A DNA stretch of 64,000 nucleotides from Halopenitus persicus (GCF_002355635.1 NZ_AP017558.1:2903918-2967917), one strand, 5' to 3'. Counted from the stretch's first letter, positions 1-8,472 are shown. Translations and numbers: made by a program. Notes: generated from the sequence alone by a model not told the origin.

Positions 1-171
1 GAGTGCCTTCGCCCGGTCAGAGACGGACTCGATAGTGGAGGTGTCCTCGTCGTCTTCAAGCATCGCGTCCACGGGACTCTGACCGTCGGCGACGGCGAGT
101 CCGGGAACGCCCACGAGGGCGACAAGGAGGGCGGCAAGAGCCGTGATTGCGGGGATTCTCTTCCGATTCAT
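1..171 (-). CDS. secreted protein, N-terminal part, cut by the window edge
   Basis: The ATG at 171 opens a frame of 57 residues that runs off the left edge without a stop. It begins MNRKRIPAITALAALL, with a hydrophobic core at about residues 7-27 and a plausible AVA-DG cleavage site, followed by an acidic stretch. This is a Sec-type signal peptide, so the mature protein is probably exported. The start codon overlaps the stop of the preceding 50-residue gene (ATGA), so the two are likely co-translated in the surface cluster. The function of the mature part cannot be judged. Confidence 0.75.
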   Translation of the reverse strand, partial: MNRKRIPAITALAALLVALVGVPGLAVADGQSPVDAMLEDDEDTSTIESVSDRAKAL

Positions 172-320
172 AGTTCGCTGTAGGGATCCATCCAGAGCAC
201 ACGTCCGCACTCCGCGCAGACGATCTCGCGGGCCTCGTCGGCCCACTCGCCCCAGTCACCGAGGCAGTCTGGCGCCGAGCAACGGATGTCCTCCGGGGAG
301 GGACACGGTGTGATTGGCAC
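168..320 (-). CDS. 50-residue zinc-finger-like mini-protein
   Basis: A GTG at 320 opens a 50-residue protein starting VPITPCPSPED. It has five cysteines (C6, C14, C19, C35, C38), the last two as CAEC, consistent with one small zinc-binding fold. The frame is closed upstream by a TGA, so the start must be near here. Its stop overlaps the ATG of the secreted protein downstream. It lies just after the tRNA-like foldback at 328-368. Mini zinc proteins are common in haloarchaeal viruses and plasmids; the role here is unknown. Confidence 0.6.
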   Translation of the reverse strand: MPITPCPSPEDIRCSAPDCLGDWGEWADEAREIVCAECGRVLWMDPYSEL

Positions 321-327
321 CGTTGAG

Positions 328-368
328 GCCCGCTCCCGGGTATGACCCCGAGTGGAACGTCAGCGGGC
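328..368 (-). other. tRNA-like foldback d (degenerate) between cluster genes
   Basis: On the minus strand a perfect 7-bp outer stem (GCCCGCT with AGCGGGC; 362-368 with 328-334) encloses a 4-bp hairpin with a six-base loop (CGGG GTCATA CCCG, 337-350). Eleven bases separate the 5' stem strand from the hairpin and two separate the hairpin from the 3' strand. The layout matches the three better tRNA-like elements at 2053, 4443 and 8496, but the loop is not a good T-loop. It fills the gap between the 93-residue gene and the 50-residue gene. Confidence 0.45.
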
Positions 369-399
369 AAGGGTTGGTTGAAGGTGCGTTACCCTGTCG

Positions 400-681
400 T
401 CAGTACGGCGCCCACGGGAAGTCGCGGTCGCCGAACAGCGTCCACGCCATCATGTCGATGGGCCACATCCACCACGACATCGCGCCGTCCTCGCTCAGCG
501 GCACGTCACCGTCGAGGACGAGACCGTACAGGACGTCGAGGAGCATGTAGACCAGACCGAGCACGCCGCCGATGAAGCCGACGAGCGCGATGATGAGGCC
601 GCCGGTCACGAGGTTGGCGAGGAAAAACACGAGCCGGTAGATGGCTCGCGCCCGCGTGTCGCCGAGAGTGTCTCCTAGCAT
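400..681 (-). CDS. small two-helix membrane protein
   Basis: 93 residues. After a short basic N-terminus (MLGDTLGDTRARAIYR) there are one or two long hydrophobic segments (about residues 17-57, rich in Leu, Ile, Val and Gly) and a Trp/Met-rich tail. It is probably an integral membrane protein with two helices. It follows the 412-residue surface protein by 34 bases on the same strand and is likely transcribed with it. Small hydrophobic proteins of this kind are often membrane components of archaeal pleomorphic virions or vesicles; that role is inference. Confidence 0.7.
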   Translation of the reverse strand: MLGDTLGDTRARAIYRLVFFLANLVTGGLIIALVGFIGGVLGLVYMLLDVLYGLVLDGDVPLSEDGAMSWWMWPIDMMAWTLFGDRDFPWAPY

Positions 682-715
682 AGTTGGAAGTATGATGGAG
701 GGAGGGCCGCGCTAT

Positions 716-1954
716 CTACAGTCCGGGGACGCCTCCGGGGACGAAGTCATCGAGCCCGAACACGTCGAACTGCTCGTCGAAGCCAAGCTCGTTGCTGGAG
801 ACGCCGACGTCAACCTCCTCGGAGCCGTTGTAGTCGTCGCCGAGGTGGACGGTGACGCTCTGCGCGTCACTGTCGTAGACACCGTACGTGGCGCCGTCCT
901 CGGCGTTGTCGCCGTTAGCGGAGTAGACGGGAACCTTCTCGCCGTCAACCTCCACCGTGAACTCGTCGACGGGCTCGCCATCGCTGGCCTCCGTCGAGAA
1001 GTCGTCGGTGAGGTCACTGCCCTGCATGTCGACGACGAGGGTGCCGTCAGTCGCCTGCTCCGAGACCTCGAGGCTGGTGACCTCCTCGGTCAGGAAGCCG
1101 AGGTCAAAGGAGCCGATGTTGGTGGGCGCGAAGCCGAAGCGGGGCTGCTCGGCGGCGAGCTGGACGCCCTCAACCTGCGGCGAGGCAACCTCCGCGCCGC
1201 GCTCGTCGATGGTGATCTCCGCGCTGTCACCGCCTTCAGCGACGGTGATCTCGCGGGAGTCGTCATCGTACCCGTCAGCGGAGACGACGACGGTGTGCTC
1301 CCACGCGGTCAGGTCAGCGGAGACCGTGCCGTTGGCGTCGGTCGTGTAGGTGCTGCCCTCGACGGCGATGGTGGCCGACTCGACGGCGTTGCCGTCGCGG
1401 TCAACGACGGTGAACGTCGTGCTGGAGAGCGGCGGGGTGATGTCGAGCGTGTGGCTGCCAGCCTCGTAGCCGTTGACCTGCGTGCTGACGCTGTAGTCGC
1501 CCTCGTCAGCGGGGTTGCTGGCGTTGGCGACGTCGATGATCAGGTCATCCGAGTCGGCGAGCGTCGCGATCGACGTGGAGCCCGTGTTCATCGAGACAGT
1601 CAGCGTGGTGCCGCTGTCCGAGGTGGACACCGAAGACACGTCACTGGACTGCGTGGTGTCCACCGCGCCGTCACCGTTGGTGTCGATACCGACGGTGACG
1701 TCGGAGGCGGCGACGTTGCTGAAGTCAGTGCTGTCCGCGTTGATCTTGAACGATGCAAAGGTCTCGGAGTCCGCGTTGGACGGGACGTCCTCGGTCAGAC
1801 TGACCGTGGAGGTCTCGCCCGCGTTATCGGGGGACGCCGAGATGCCGGTGTGATCGCTGGCGTTGGCGAATCCGGCGAAGACGCCGGGGGCGGCGAAGGC
1901 CGACAGAACCAGCGCAAGCGCCGCGATCACTGCTGTGAATCGCTTTCCGTTCAT
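716..1954 (-). CDS. exported surface protein with carboxypeptidase-regulatory-like domain
   Basis: 412 residues. The N-terminus (MNGKRFTAVIAALALVLSAFA) is a classical signal peptide cut near residue 32, resembling those of haloarchaeal S-layer proteins. The mature protein is Asp/Ser/Thr-rich beta-type sequence. A segment near residues 180-250 (TVVDRDGNAVESATI, then TTDANGTVSADL) matches the CarboxypepD_reg/Ig-like pattern found in adhesins. There is no C-terminal membrane anchor or PGF-CTERM, so it may be held by partners. The TATA box within 1983-2018 lies about 40 bases upstream, giving this gene and the small membrane gene their own promoter. Confidence 0.8.
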   Translation of the reverse strand: MNGKRFTAVIAALALVLSAFAAPGVFAGFANASDHTGISASPDNAGETSTVSLTEDVPSNADSETFASFKINADSTDFSNVAASDVTVGIDTNGDGAVDTTQSSDVSSVSTSDSGTTLTVSMNTGSTSIATLADSDDLIIDVANASNPADEGDYSVSTQVNGYEAGSHTLDITPPLSSTTFTVVDRDGNAVESATIAVEGSTYTTDANGTVSADLTAWEHTVVVSADGYDDDSREITVAEGGDSAEITIDERGAEVASPQVEGVQLAAEQPRFGFAPTNIGSFDLGFLTEEVTSLEVSEQATDGTLVVDMQGSDLTDDFSTEASDGEPVDEFTVEVDGEKVPVYSANGDNAEDGATYGVYDSDAQSVTVHLGDDYNGSEEVDVGVSSNELGFDEQFDVFGLDDFVPGGVPGL

Positions 1955-1982
1955 GGAGGGAACGCTGCGTGCGTTAGTACGT

Positions 1983-2018
1983 CCTGTAGACTTTTATACA
2001 TATCACGCGAACTACAGG
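1983..2018 (-). promoter_or_regulatory. promoter with inverted repeat flanking the TATA box
   Basis: Reading minus strand, GTATAAAAG (about 1990-1998) is a strong archaeal TATA box about 40 bases before the ATG at 1954. It is bracketed by a perfect 7-bp inverted repeat, CCTGTAG/CTACAGG (1983-1989 and 2012-2018). A protein bound there would block TBP. The same design occurs at 9233-9258 near the winged-helix repressor gene. Confidence 0.55.
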
Positions 2019-2052
2019 AGAATCCGCGCGCGGCCCGCGAAGGGCCGTGACG

Positions 2053-2093
2053 CCCGCCGGCGGAATCGAACCGCCGCGAAACGCCAGTGCGGG
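2053..2093 (-). other. tRNA-like foldback a with perfect B-box
   Basis: Directly after the TGA at 2094-2096 the minus strand reads CCCGC, then a small hairpin (GCG TTT CGC), then a 5-bp T-arm (GGCGG TTCGATT CCGCC, 2059-2075), then GCGGG pairing with the first CCCGC (5 bp). The loop and flanks fit GGTTCGANTCC, the tRNA B-box. There is no D-arm or anticodon arm, so it is not a functional tRNA. It separates the Tat-protein gene from the promoter of the 412-residue surface gene. Confidence 0.6.
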
Positions 2094-2834
2094 TCAAATG
2101 TCCGCCTCGTCCGCGCCTGCGAGGCCGGCGAGCCGGTACGCGTCGTAGATGGTCAGCGCGATCTTGTCCTCCCAGTCCTTCTCACGCCACCACGACTCGC
2201 GCGAGCGCATCACCCACGGGTTCGTCGCCGCGCCGGGGTGCAGGCTCTCGCCCCATCCGTTCGACAACCAAATGTCGAACTCGTCGACGAGGGACTCCAC
2301 CGGCACGTCCTCGCGGATCGCCGACTCCGAGCTGAGCACGAAATGGTGGTGGGGGTTGACGACGCGCGCGGTCACGTGCGTGTCCCCGTCCACGGGCGGG
2401 CTCGCATTGCTCGCTCTGAACCAGTGATAGCCCGAATATGCGACTTCCTGAACGCTTCCGTCGGATGGGTCAACGAACACGTAGAACGGCTCTCTATCGT
2501 GCATATGCGAGTCGAGGAGCGAAATACCGCGCTGAGTGGCGTACTTGGCGAAATACACGTACACGTCCGTCTCGTGCTCGGGTGAGGACGCGATCCACCC
2601 GTACAGCGCAGACGGCTCAACGTCGAGATGGTGAATCTCCAACCGGGGGCGGTACTCCTCCATCGCCACCTGATCGAAGGTCAGGGAGACGTGATCCGGC
2701 TTCTCGCGCCAGTGCGCGGTGTGCTCGGTCGCGGACGAGCGGCCCGCAATTCCACCGGTGGCGACGAGGGCGGCAGCCGCACCGCTACCACGCAAGAACT
2801 CGCGGCGCGTCAAGGTATCTCGGTCGTCACTCAT
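2094..2834 (-). CDS. Tat-exported protein of unknown function
   Basis: 246 residues. The N-terminus has a twin-arginine motif (TRREFLRGSG) and an Ala/Gly-rich hydrophobic stretch to about residue 35, so the protein is folded inside and exported by Tat. The rest is soluble, rich in His, Trp and Tyr (for example YHWFRASN and NPHHHFVL). I do not recognise a family. The start lies two bases after the stop of the subtilase gene, so the pair is co-transcribed. The protease could process or be escorted by this protein; that is inference. Confidence 0.75.
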   Translation of the reverse strand: MSDDRDTLTRREFLRGSGAAAALVATGGIAGRSSATEHTAHWREKPDHVSLTFDQVAMEEYRPRLEIHHLDVEPSALYGWIASSPEHETDVYVYFAKYATQRGISLLDSHMHDREPFYVFVDPSDGSVQEVAYSGYHWFRASNASPPVDGDTHVTARVVNPHHHFVLSSESAIREDVPVESLVDEFDIWLSNGWGESLHPGAATNPWVMRSRESWWREKDWEDKIALTIYDAYRLAGLAGADEADI

Positions 2835-2836
2835 CG

Positions 2837-4417
2837 TTACAGGTCAATCAGGAACCGGAGTGGGGCGAGGTTGCTCTGGTTGCCGGAGAGGCTTCGATTC
2901 GCCGCGTCCCGTGCCGCTGCCGCGTCCGAGCGGACATCCGCCTGCGACTTGTCCGGGTTCGTCCCGTTCAGGAAGTTGTCGGCGAGCGGGACGCCCCACC
3001 CAACCTCGGTCACGCCAGCCGCGGGAACGGGCTGCGCCGTGTCCGAGAGTCGCTGCTCCACCTCACTCGGAGTCCACGAGGCCGACTCGATACCGAGTGC
3101 GACGACGCCCGCCGCCAGCGGCGACGCCATCGACGTACCGGACTTGCTCGACGTCGTCGTGCCGCCGTCCGACGTGGGCACGAGGGCCTCAATCTGCGCC
3201 CCGGGCGCGGCCACCTCGACAGTCCCCTTGCGCGTCTTGCCCGCGCTCCGGTCGGTGTAGCCGTCGTGAGTGCCGACGCTGGAGAAGTAGACCGACTGTG
3301 CCTCCGCAGGCGGGTCGACAGTCGTCGCGCCCACCGCGAGGGCGCCCTCGATGTCCGTCGCCGAAGACGCGGGCGAATCCACCCACCGCGTCGTTTGGCG
3401 GGAGTTCCCGGCGGCGATCATCACCGCCGACACGTCACCATCCTCATCGAGGACTTCCTCGATGGCGTCCACCACCTCCGGCGAGTAGAGGTGGCTTCCG
3501 AGGCTCATGTTGATCACGTCCGCACCGTTGCGGTCGGCCCACCGCACGCCCTTCGCCACGTCGTGACTGGAGCCGCCGCCCTCGCCGAGTACCTTGCCGA
3601 CGAGCAGGGACGCGGCGGGCGAGACGCCCTGATACGTGGAGTCGCTGGGGTTGCCCGCGATGGCCGACGCAACCCACGTCCCGTGCCCGCTCGCCGAACC
3701 CGCGTTGCTGATGCCGGTCTCACCGCTCACGAAGTTCTTCGCTGCCGAGATGCGGCTACCGAACACGCTGGAGTCCGACGCCACGTCGACGCCGTCGTCC
3801 AGCACAGCGACGGTGACACCAGAACCGGTCGCGGAAACAGAGTCCGCGTTGAGCGCGGCTCGAGCGTCCGCCATCGTGGACTGCTGGACGTCCCCGCTGT
3901 ACGCCACGTCGCTCTGGTCAAACGCTCCGTCCAGCGGGATGTTGAACGGCGCCTCCGGGGCAGAGAACGCGCCCTGTTCGGCGAGCTGGCCGACGGGATC
4001 CGGGCGCGTCATCTGCACGTCCATCGCCAACCCCTCCACGTAGTCCAGTCCGGGGAGCGCGTCGGACGGCGACGCCAACCCCGCCGCCGCGTAGTCAAGC
4101 GGTGCGGCCACCAGCGCACGGTTGCCCTGTCCGTCCACGTCCACGAGGTGACGGTCGTCCGCGTCCGCCCAGTCACGGATCGCGTCCGCCGCCGAACTGT
4201 CGTCCGCGTCGAGTTGGACGATGATGCCCGGCCAGCCGCCGCTACCGTAGCGGTTGATCGCGCTTGGGACGGTTGCCATCCATCCCGTGTACTCGTCAAT
4301 ATGTGTCGATGCTGCGTCTGAGCCACCACCGAACGGGAACAGAGTGGCGGATGCCACCGCCCCCGAACCGAGCATAAACTCTCGCCGAGTCGAGGTAGTA
4401 TCGTCTCTATCGTTCAT
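2837..4417 (-). CDS. Tat-exported subtilisin-like serine protease (S8)
   Basis: 526 residues. Tat signal STRREFMLGSGA near residue 10, then a propeptide-like region to about 195. The peptidase S8 domain has all catalytic residues: Asp207 (VAVLDDGVDV), His245 (SGHGTWVAS), oxyanion Asn338 (IAAGNSR) and Ser429 (SGTSMASPLAAGV). It resembles halolysins, which use the Tat route, but has no long C-terminal extension. It should act outside the cell. Placement between a large surface protein and a second Tat protein suggests maturation of cluster proteins or attack on a neighbour's S-layer; both are inference. Confidence 0.92.
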   Translation of the reverse strand: MNDRDDTTSTRREFMLGSGAVASATLFPFGGGSDAASTHIDEYTGWMATVPSAINRYGSGGWPGIIVQLDADDSSAADAIRDWADADDRHLVDVDGQGNRALVAAPLDYAAAGLASPSDALPGLDYVEGLAMDVQMTRPDPVGQLAEQGAFSAPEAPFNIPLDGAFDQSDVAYSGDVQQSTMADARAALNADSVSATGSGVTVAVLDDGVDVASDSSVFGSRISAAKNFVSGETGISNAGSASGHGTWVASAIAGNPSDSTYQGVSPAASLLVGKVLGEGGGSSHDVAKGVRWADRNGADVINMSLGSHLYSPEVVDAIEEVLDEDGDVSAVMIAAGNSRQTTRWVDSPASSATDIEGALAVGATTVDPPAEAQSVYFSSVGTHDGYTDRSAGKTRKGTVEVAAPGAQIEALVPTSDGGTTTSSKSGTSMASPLAAGVVALGIESASWTPSEVEQRLSDTAQPVPAAGVTEVGWGVPLADNFLNGTNPDKSQADVRSDAAAARDAANRSLSGNQSNLAPLRFLIDL

Positions 4418-4442
4418 TATCTACAGGCAAGAAGCCCTAATT

Positions 4443-4490
4443 GGCGGCGGCGGAATCGAACCGCCACAACGCCCGCGCCAGCGGGCCGCC
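4443..4490 (-). other. tRNA-like foldback b with perfect B-box (clearest example)
   Basis: On the minus strand GGCGGC (4485-4490) pairs perfectly with GCCGCC (4443-4448). Next to the 3' strand, with no gap, sits a 5-bp T-arm (GGCGG TTCGATT CCGCC, 4449-4465), so 11 bp can stack coaxially as in the acceptor/T half of tRNA. The inserted 19 bases contain a hairpin (CCGC TGGC GCGG) where D- and anticodon arms would be. It lies 17 bases after the stop of the propeller gene and 26 bases before the subtilase start. A full tRNA cannot be drawn. Confidence 0.65.
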
Positions 4491-4507
4491 TGACTGTCTA
4501 TCCTACT

Positions 4508-7500
4508 CTACGCCGCACGTCGCCGCGCGAACAGGCCCGCGAGGCCGATGCCGCCGATGGCGACACCACCGAGACCGTCGCCGTTGACGCTCACCGCGCC
4601 GAACGGCAGGCTCGGCAGGTCAGGGAGCTGCTGCGACGCCCAATACGTCGCGCGCTCCACGATGCCGGGGTCATTATCGACGCTCACCGTCACGCCACCA
4701 GTCTCGTCGGTGTACGTCGTGATCGTCGTCCCCGCGCCACTCTGCTTCTCATCCACGTCGCCAGCCGCGCCACCGCTACGCGGGATGGGCTCGCCATCCT
4801 CGCCAGCGACGCGCTCAACGACGGCTCCATCGCTCCACGGCGCCGGCGTACCACCGATCTCGCCGGTGTGAACCTGCACGGTGATCTGCTCCGAGACAGC
4901 CGACTGCTCCGCGCCCTCAACGACTTGCACGTCGATCTCCTGCTGCGGCCCACTCACGACGCTACCCGCGTAGATGTCGATCTCCGACGGGATCTCGCCC
5001 CGGGCGAGCTGCACCGTCACGTCGATGCTGGAGCCCTCCGAGACCGTCTCAACCTCGGCGGCCTCGACACCGCTGGCGAGCGCGTACCGCGAGTTCGTAC
5101 CGTCCACGATTCGGACGCTCGGCGGCGTCGTCTGCGCGTTCTCCTTCGCCTGCAGGGTCACGCTCTCGGCGAACGTCGTGCCGTCGCTGTTGGTGTACAC
5201 GACGCGCACGTCGTGCTCGCCAGCCGCGCCGGGAGTGAACCGGACGGTCTGACCGTCCACGACGGTCGCGTTCACCTCACCATTCGGCCCGTACACGGTC
5301 GCACTCTGCACGCTACCGTACGCGATCTCGTCCTCCGCGTTGAGGGTCATCGTCACCGTCTCCCCAACCTGCGGGATGTTGGTGCCGACAGAGATGCTCT
5401 CCAGCGCGGGCACGTTGCCGCTGAACGCGGGGTTCGTGCTTCGCGTCGCATCCTGCACGATTTCCTCGCCGGCATCGGCGACGAGGCGGAACTTCACACC
5501 TGACTGGTCAGACGGAACCTCGTACCCCTCGACGCTCACGGTATCGCCAGAGGCGGACACCTTCTCGTCAGGGACGGGTTCCGTGCTTCCGTCGGGCGCG
5601 ATGGCGAGGACGCTGTAGGAGTCGACACCTTCCAGCAGACCCGCGTCCGTCTCGAAGGTGTAGTCAACCGTACCGTCGTCGTTCCACGTCACGTCAGAGT
5701 TTCCACCAACAGTACTCTCCATCTCCGTCACGGCCTGCTGCATCGCGTCAAGTTGCGAGCGAAGCTCCTCAGTCGAAGCGTCCTCCGGCGGCTTCAGCTC
5801 GCCACCGTTGATCTCCTCGGCGCGCTCCTGCAGTGCCGGGTTCGACTCGATGACCGGTTTGAGATCGTTGTAGAACGACTCGAGGCGGTCGCGGCCAACC
5901 TCATCCATGCGCTCCTCGTAGAGATCGGCGAGCTTCGTGTCGCCGTACTCGCTGTCGAGGAACTCCTGCCAGCTGTCGAACTGGTTCATCACCTCGGTCA
6001 TATTGGTGTTCGGCGCCGTGTCGAAGCCGACGACGCCGACCGTCACACCACTCGCGGGTGCCTCAACGCGCGTCGGCTCGCCGATGTACCACTTGCCCGT
6101 GTAATCGCTCGACTGCGCGAGACTACGGGCCTCGCTCAAGGAACGGTTGCTCGGATCCACGCCGTCAAGCACGCCACCAGCCGAGTAGGCCTGCACCTGC
6201 ACGACTTGCACGCCCGACGGGACTTCCGCCGAGAACTGGCCGTTGGCGTCAGTCGTCACCGTCGTCCGGTACACGCGGTCGTTACTGATCGCGTCGCGCA
6301 CCTGCTGCGCCCGGTCGGACAGCTGATCCTGCGTGTCCTCAAGGTCATCACGGACGAGGTTGATGATCTCCTCGCCCGTGCCGACTTGGATCAGGTAGCT
6401 GTGGTTCTGACCATCCTCGTTGATCGAGGTCACCTCGTAGTAGCCGGGCGAGAGGCTCACCTCCGCGTACTGGAGGCGAGTCGAGACGCCCCACGCGTCC
6501 GACGAGATGCGCTCGTCCGTCTCCACGGTCAACGTGTCCGTCGCGTCACCACCGGGGCCGACGCGCTCGATCTTCACCTTGCCAGACGAGGGCTCACCCT
6601 TCATCTGGCGCTCGTACGCGTCCGCCGTCCCGAGCAGACCGCTGTCCGCGCTCGGGTTCCACTTGACGACAGCGAACGGCTCGCCGGCGGGAACCTGCAC
6701 GCGCGGCGTCTCCATCGACGGGCCATCCGAGTACGCGGTCGCGCCGATCTCCTCCGTCGAGTACACGAGCGGCACGTCACCGCTCACGTCACTGTTCTCA
6801 ACGAGGTTCGAGCGGGCGTCGAAGTCCGCGTCGAAGCCCGGCGGCGTCGGATCAGCCAGACCATCCAGCGTGGCCTCCTGCTCCGAGATGCTGCCTACAG
6901 ACGAATACGTGCCCCACACCTCAACGGTCGCGTTGCTGACCGGGGCGCCGCTCTGGTCTTCCACCGTGCCGTTCACCGGGTCGGACGTGCTGTAGCCGTA
7001 GTCGTATGCCCGAACGGTGTCGTCATACCCACCGGATACGATACGCCCATTCGACATCTCGCTCACATCTTTCACACCGTCACTGTGTATAGAATAGTCC
7101 CACTGGGCATCACCTGTGGATGGATCAAACGCCCGAACCGAATTATCAGCAACACCAGCAACGATGAGGTCACTCGACGTCTCAATCAGTGAATTCACGT
7201 TTCCACCAAGCGTCTTGCTCCACGCTTCCGATCCGGTACCCGGATCGTACGCAATCAGATCATAGCTCCCACTATCACCGGACACAATCAACCCACCGTC
7301 AGTCTCCGCCAACGACTTCACAGTACTTCCGTGGAGGGAGTGACTCCACGCTTGCGAGTCGGTATCCGGGTCATACGCCTGAACCGTGTTGTCGTTCCCA
7401 CCCGAGACGATCAACCCGTCAGAGGTCTCCATCACGGTGTAGACGCTATAGCTGGAACCACCGTGGAGCGTGTGACTCCACACTTCCGAATCGGTGTCAG

Positions 7501-8428
7501 GGTCATACGCCCGCACCGCACCATCTCCACCAGCACTCACGATCAACCCGTCAGAAGTCTGTGTGATGTCCCACACACGGTCTCCGTGTGAGTAGTTCCA
7601 CACTTCCTCTCCGGTGCCCGGATCGTAGGCTCGCACCATATTGTCGTCCCCGGCAGAGACGATCAACCCACCATCAGTCTCGATAACCGATGTCACGTAA
7701 CTGCTGTGAAGCGAGTGATTCCAAGCCTCCTCGCCGGTGCCCGGATCGTACGCACGCACGTAGTTACCGTATCCCGCCGAGACAACTAGCCCGTCAGAGG
7801 TCTCTGTCACCGAATTGACGGTATTGCTACCGTGTAGAGAGTGATTCCAGACTTCTTTTCCATCCTCGGGGGCAGCAGCCTCCACACCTCCGACGCCGAA
7901 CTGGACGATGCCTACAAACATCGACGAGACGACAAGGATGGAGAATGCCACCGAGCCAGCCTGCTGGAGGCGGTTGCGATCCACCCCTTCGCAGAGCCGG
8001 CGCAGAGCCGGTCGGGGGGTGGGTTTCCTGTAGGCGACGACGGCCCCCGTAACGGCCACCGCGACGACGAGGGGAGTCACCGGCGGCATCCCGTCGGGGA
8101 GGCCGGTCGTGGACAGTACGTAGAGGTTGTTCGCTGCGTCGGCCACGCTGAGGACGGCGCCGAGGACTGCACCCCCGTACGCGCCACGCGTGACCCACGC
8201 GTTGTCTGTGCTTGCCGCCTTCCGGACGAGGTGGAAGACGACAGCGACGCTGCCCAGCGACACCAGAGTCGTCGCGATGAACCCGGTCTCCTCGATGAGT
8301 AGACGGATCAGGCCGTTCTGCTCGACGGCGTACGCGCTGCCGAAGAGCATGACGGTCAGAATCGCGGCGACGACTCTGCTGGCGAGGGTAGCGCCTTCAG
8401 ATGCGTCGATAAGTTTCTCGTTCGTCAT
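4508..8428 (-). CDS. giant membrane surface protein with seven-bladed beta-propeller
   Basis: 1306 residues from ATG 8428 (a GTG at 8476 would add 16). Five hydrophobic segments lie at about 18-36, 50-68, 82-103, 118-133 and 158-180. A propeller follows at about 190-475: seven repeats of about 41 residues carrying the VRAYDPGTGEE-type motif, as in PQQ/WD40-like quinoprotein repeats. Then come a carboxypeptidase-regulatory-like segment, a Glu-rich helical region (near LADLYEERMDEVGRDR), Ig-like beta domains, and a last membrane helix GGVAIGGIGLAGLFARRR with an arginine stop-transfer. It is a structural surface component of the element; an exact role in adhesion, vesicle coat or virion is not shown. 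Confidence 0.85.
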   Translation of the reverse strand: MTNEKLIDASEGATLASRVVAAILTVMLFGSAYAVEQNGLIRLLIEETGFIATTLVSLGSVAVVFHLVRKAASTDNAWVTRGAYGGAVLGAVLSVADAANNLYVLSTTGLPDGMPPVTPLVVAVAVTGAVVAYRKPTPRPALRRLCEGVDRNRLQQAGSVAFSILVVSSMFVGIVQFGVGGVEAAAPEDGKEVWNHSLHGSNTVNSVTETSDGLVVSAGYGNYVRAYDPGTGEEAWNHSLHSSYVTSVIETDGGLIVSAGDDNMVRAYDPGTGEEVWNYSHGDRVWDITQTSDGLIVSAGGDGAVRAYDPDTDSEVWSHTLHGGSSYSVYTVMETSDGLIVSGGNDNTVQAYDPDTDSQAWSHSLHGSTVKSLAETDGGLIVSGDSGSYDLIAYDPGTGSEAWSKTLGGNVNSLIETSSDLIVAGVADNSVRAFDPSTGDAQWDYSIHSDGVKDVSEMSNGRIVSGGYDDTVRAYDYGYSTSDPVNGTVEDQSGAPVSNATVEVWGTYSSVGSISEQEATLDGLADPTPPGFDADFDARSNLVENSDVSGDVPLVYSTEEIGATAYSDGPSMETPRVQVPAGEPFAVVKWNPSADSGLLGTADAYERQMKGEPSSGKVKIERVGPGGDATDTLTVETDERISSDAWGVSTRLQYAEVSLSPGYYEVTSINEDGQNHSYLIQVGTGEEIINLVRDDLEDTQDQLSDRAQQVRDAISNDRVYRTTVTTDANGQFSAEVPSGVQVVQVQAYSAGGVLDGVDPSNRSLSEARSLAQSSDYTGKWYIGEPTRVEAPASGVTVGVVGFDTAPNTNMTEVMNQFDSWQEFLDSEYGDTKLADLYEERMDEVGRDRLESFYNDLKPVIESNPALQERAEEINGGELKPPEDASTEELRSQLDAMQQAVTEMESTVGGNSDVTWNDDGTVDYTFETDAGLLEGVDSYSVLAIAPDGSTEPVPDEKVSASGDTVSVEGYEVPSDQSGVKFRLVADAGEEIVQDATRSTNPAFSGNVPALESISVGTNIPQVGETVTMTLNAEDEIAYGSVQSATVYGPNGEVNATVVDGQTVRFTPGAAGEHDVRVVYTNSDGTTFAESVTLQAKENAQTTPPSVRIVDGTNSRYALASGVEAAEVETVSEGSSIDVTVQLARGEIPSEIDIYAGSVVSGPQQEIDVQVVEGAEQSAVSEQITVQVHTGEIGGTPAPWSDGAVVERVAGEDGEPIPRSGGAAGDVDEKQSGAGTTITTYTDETGGVTVSVDNDPGIVERATYWASQQLPDLPSLPFGAVSVNGDGLGGVAIGGIGLAGLFARRRAA

Positions 8429-8472
8429 GATGTGTCGAAGAACGCGCTCGGATGCCGGGGAGCGCAACCCGG

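Noticed and set aside
641..2050. 469-residue plus-strand frame opposite the surface protein
   Set aside because: Antisense shadow: repetitive Val/Gly/Asp/Arg composition, no signal or domain, while the minus frame has a signal peptide and natural composition.
2438..4321. 627-residue Arg-rich plus-strand frame
   Set aside because: Shadow of the subtilase and Tat genes, which have complete motifs on the other strand.
4443..4490. A true tRNA gene
   Set aside because: No D-arm or anticodon arm fits, and the upstream bases are the end of the propeller gene.
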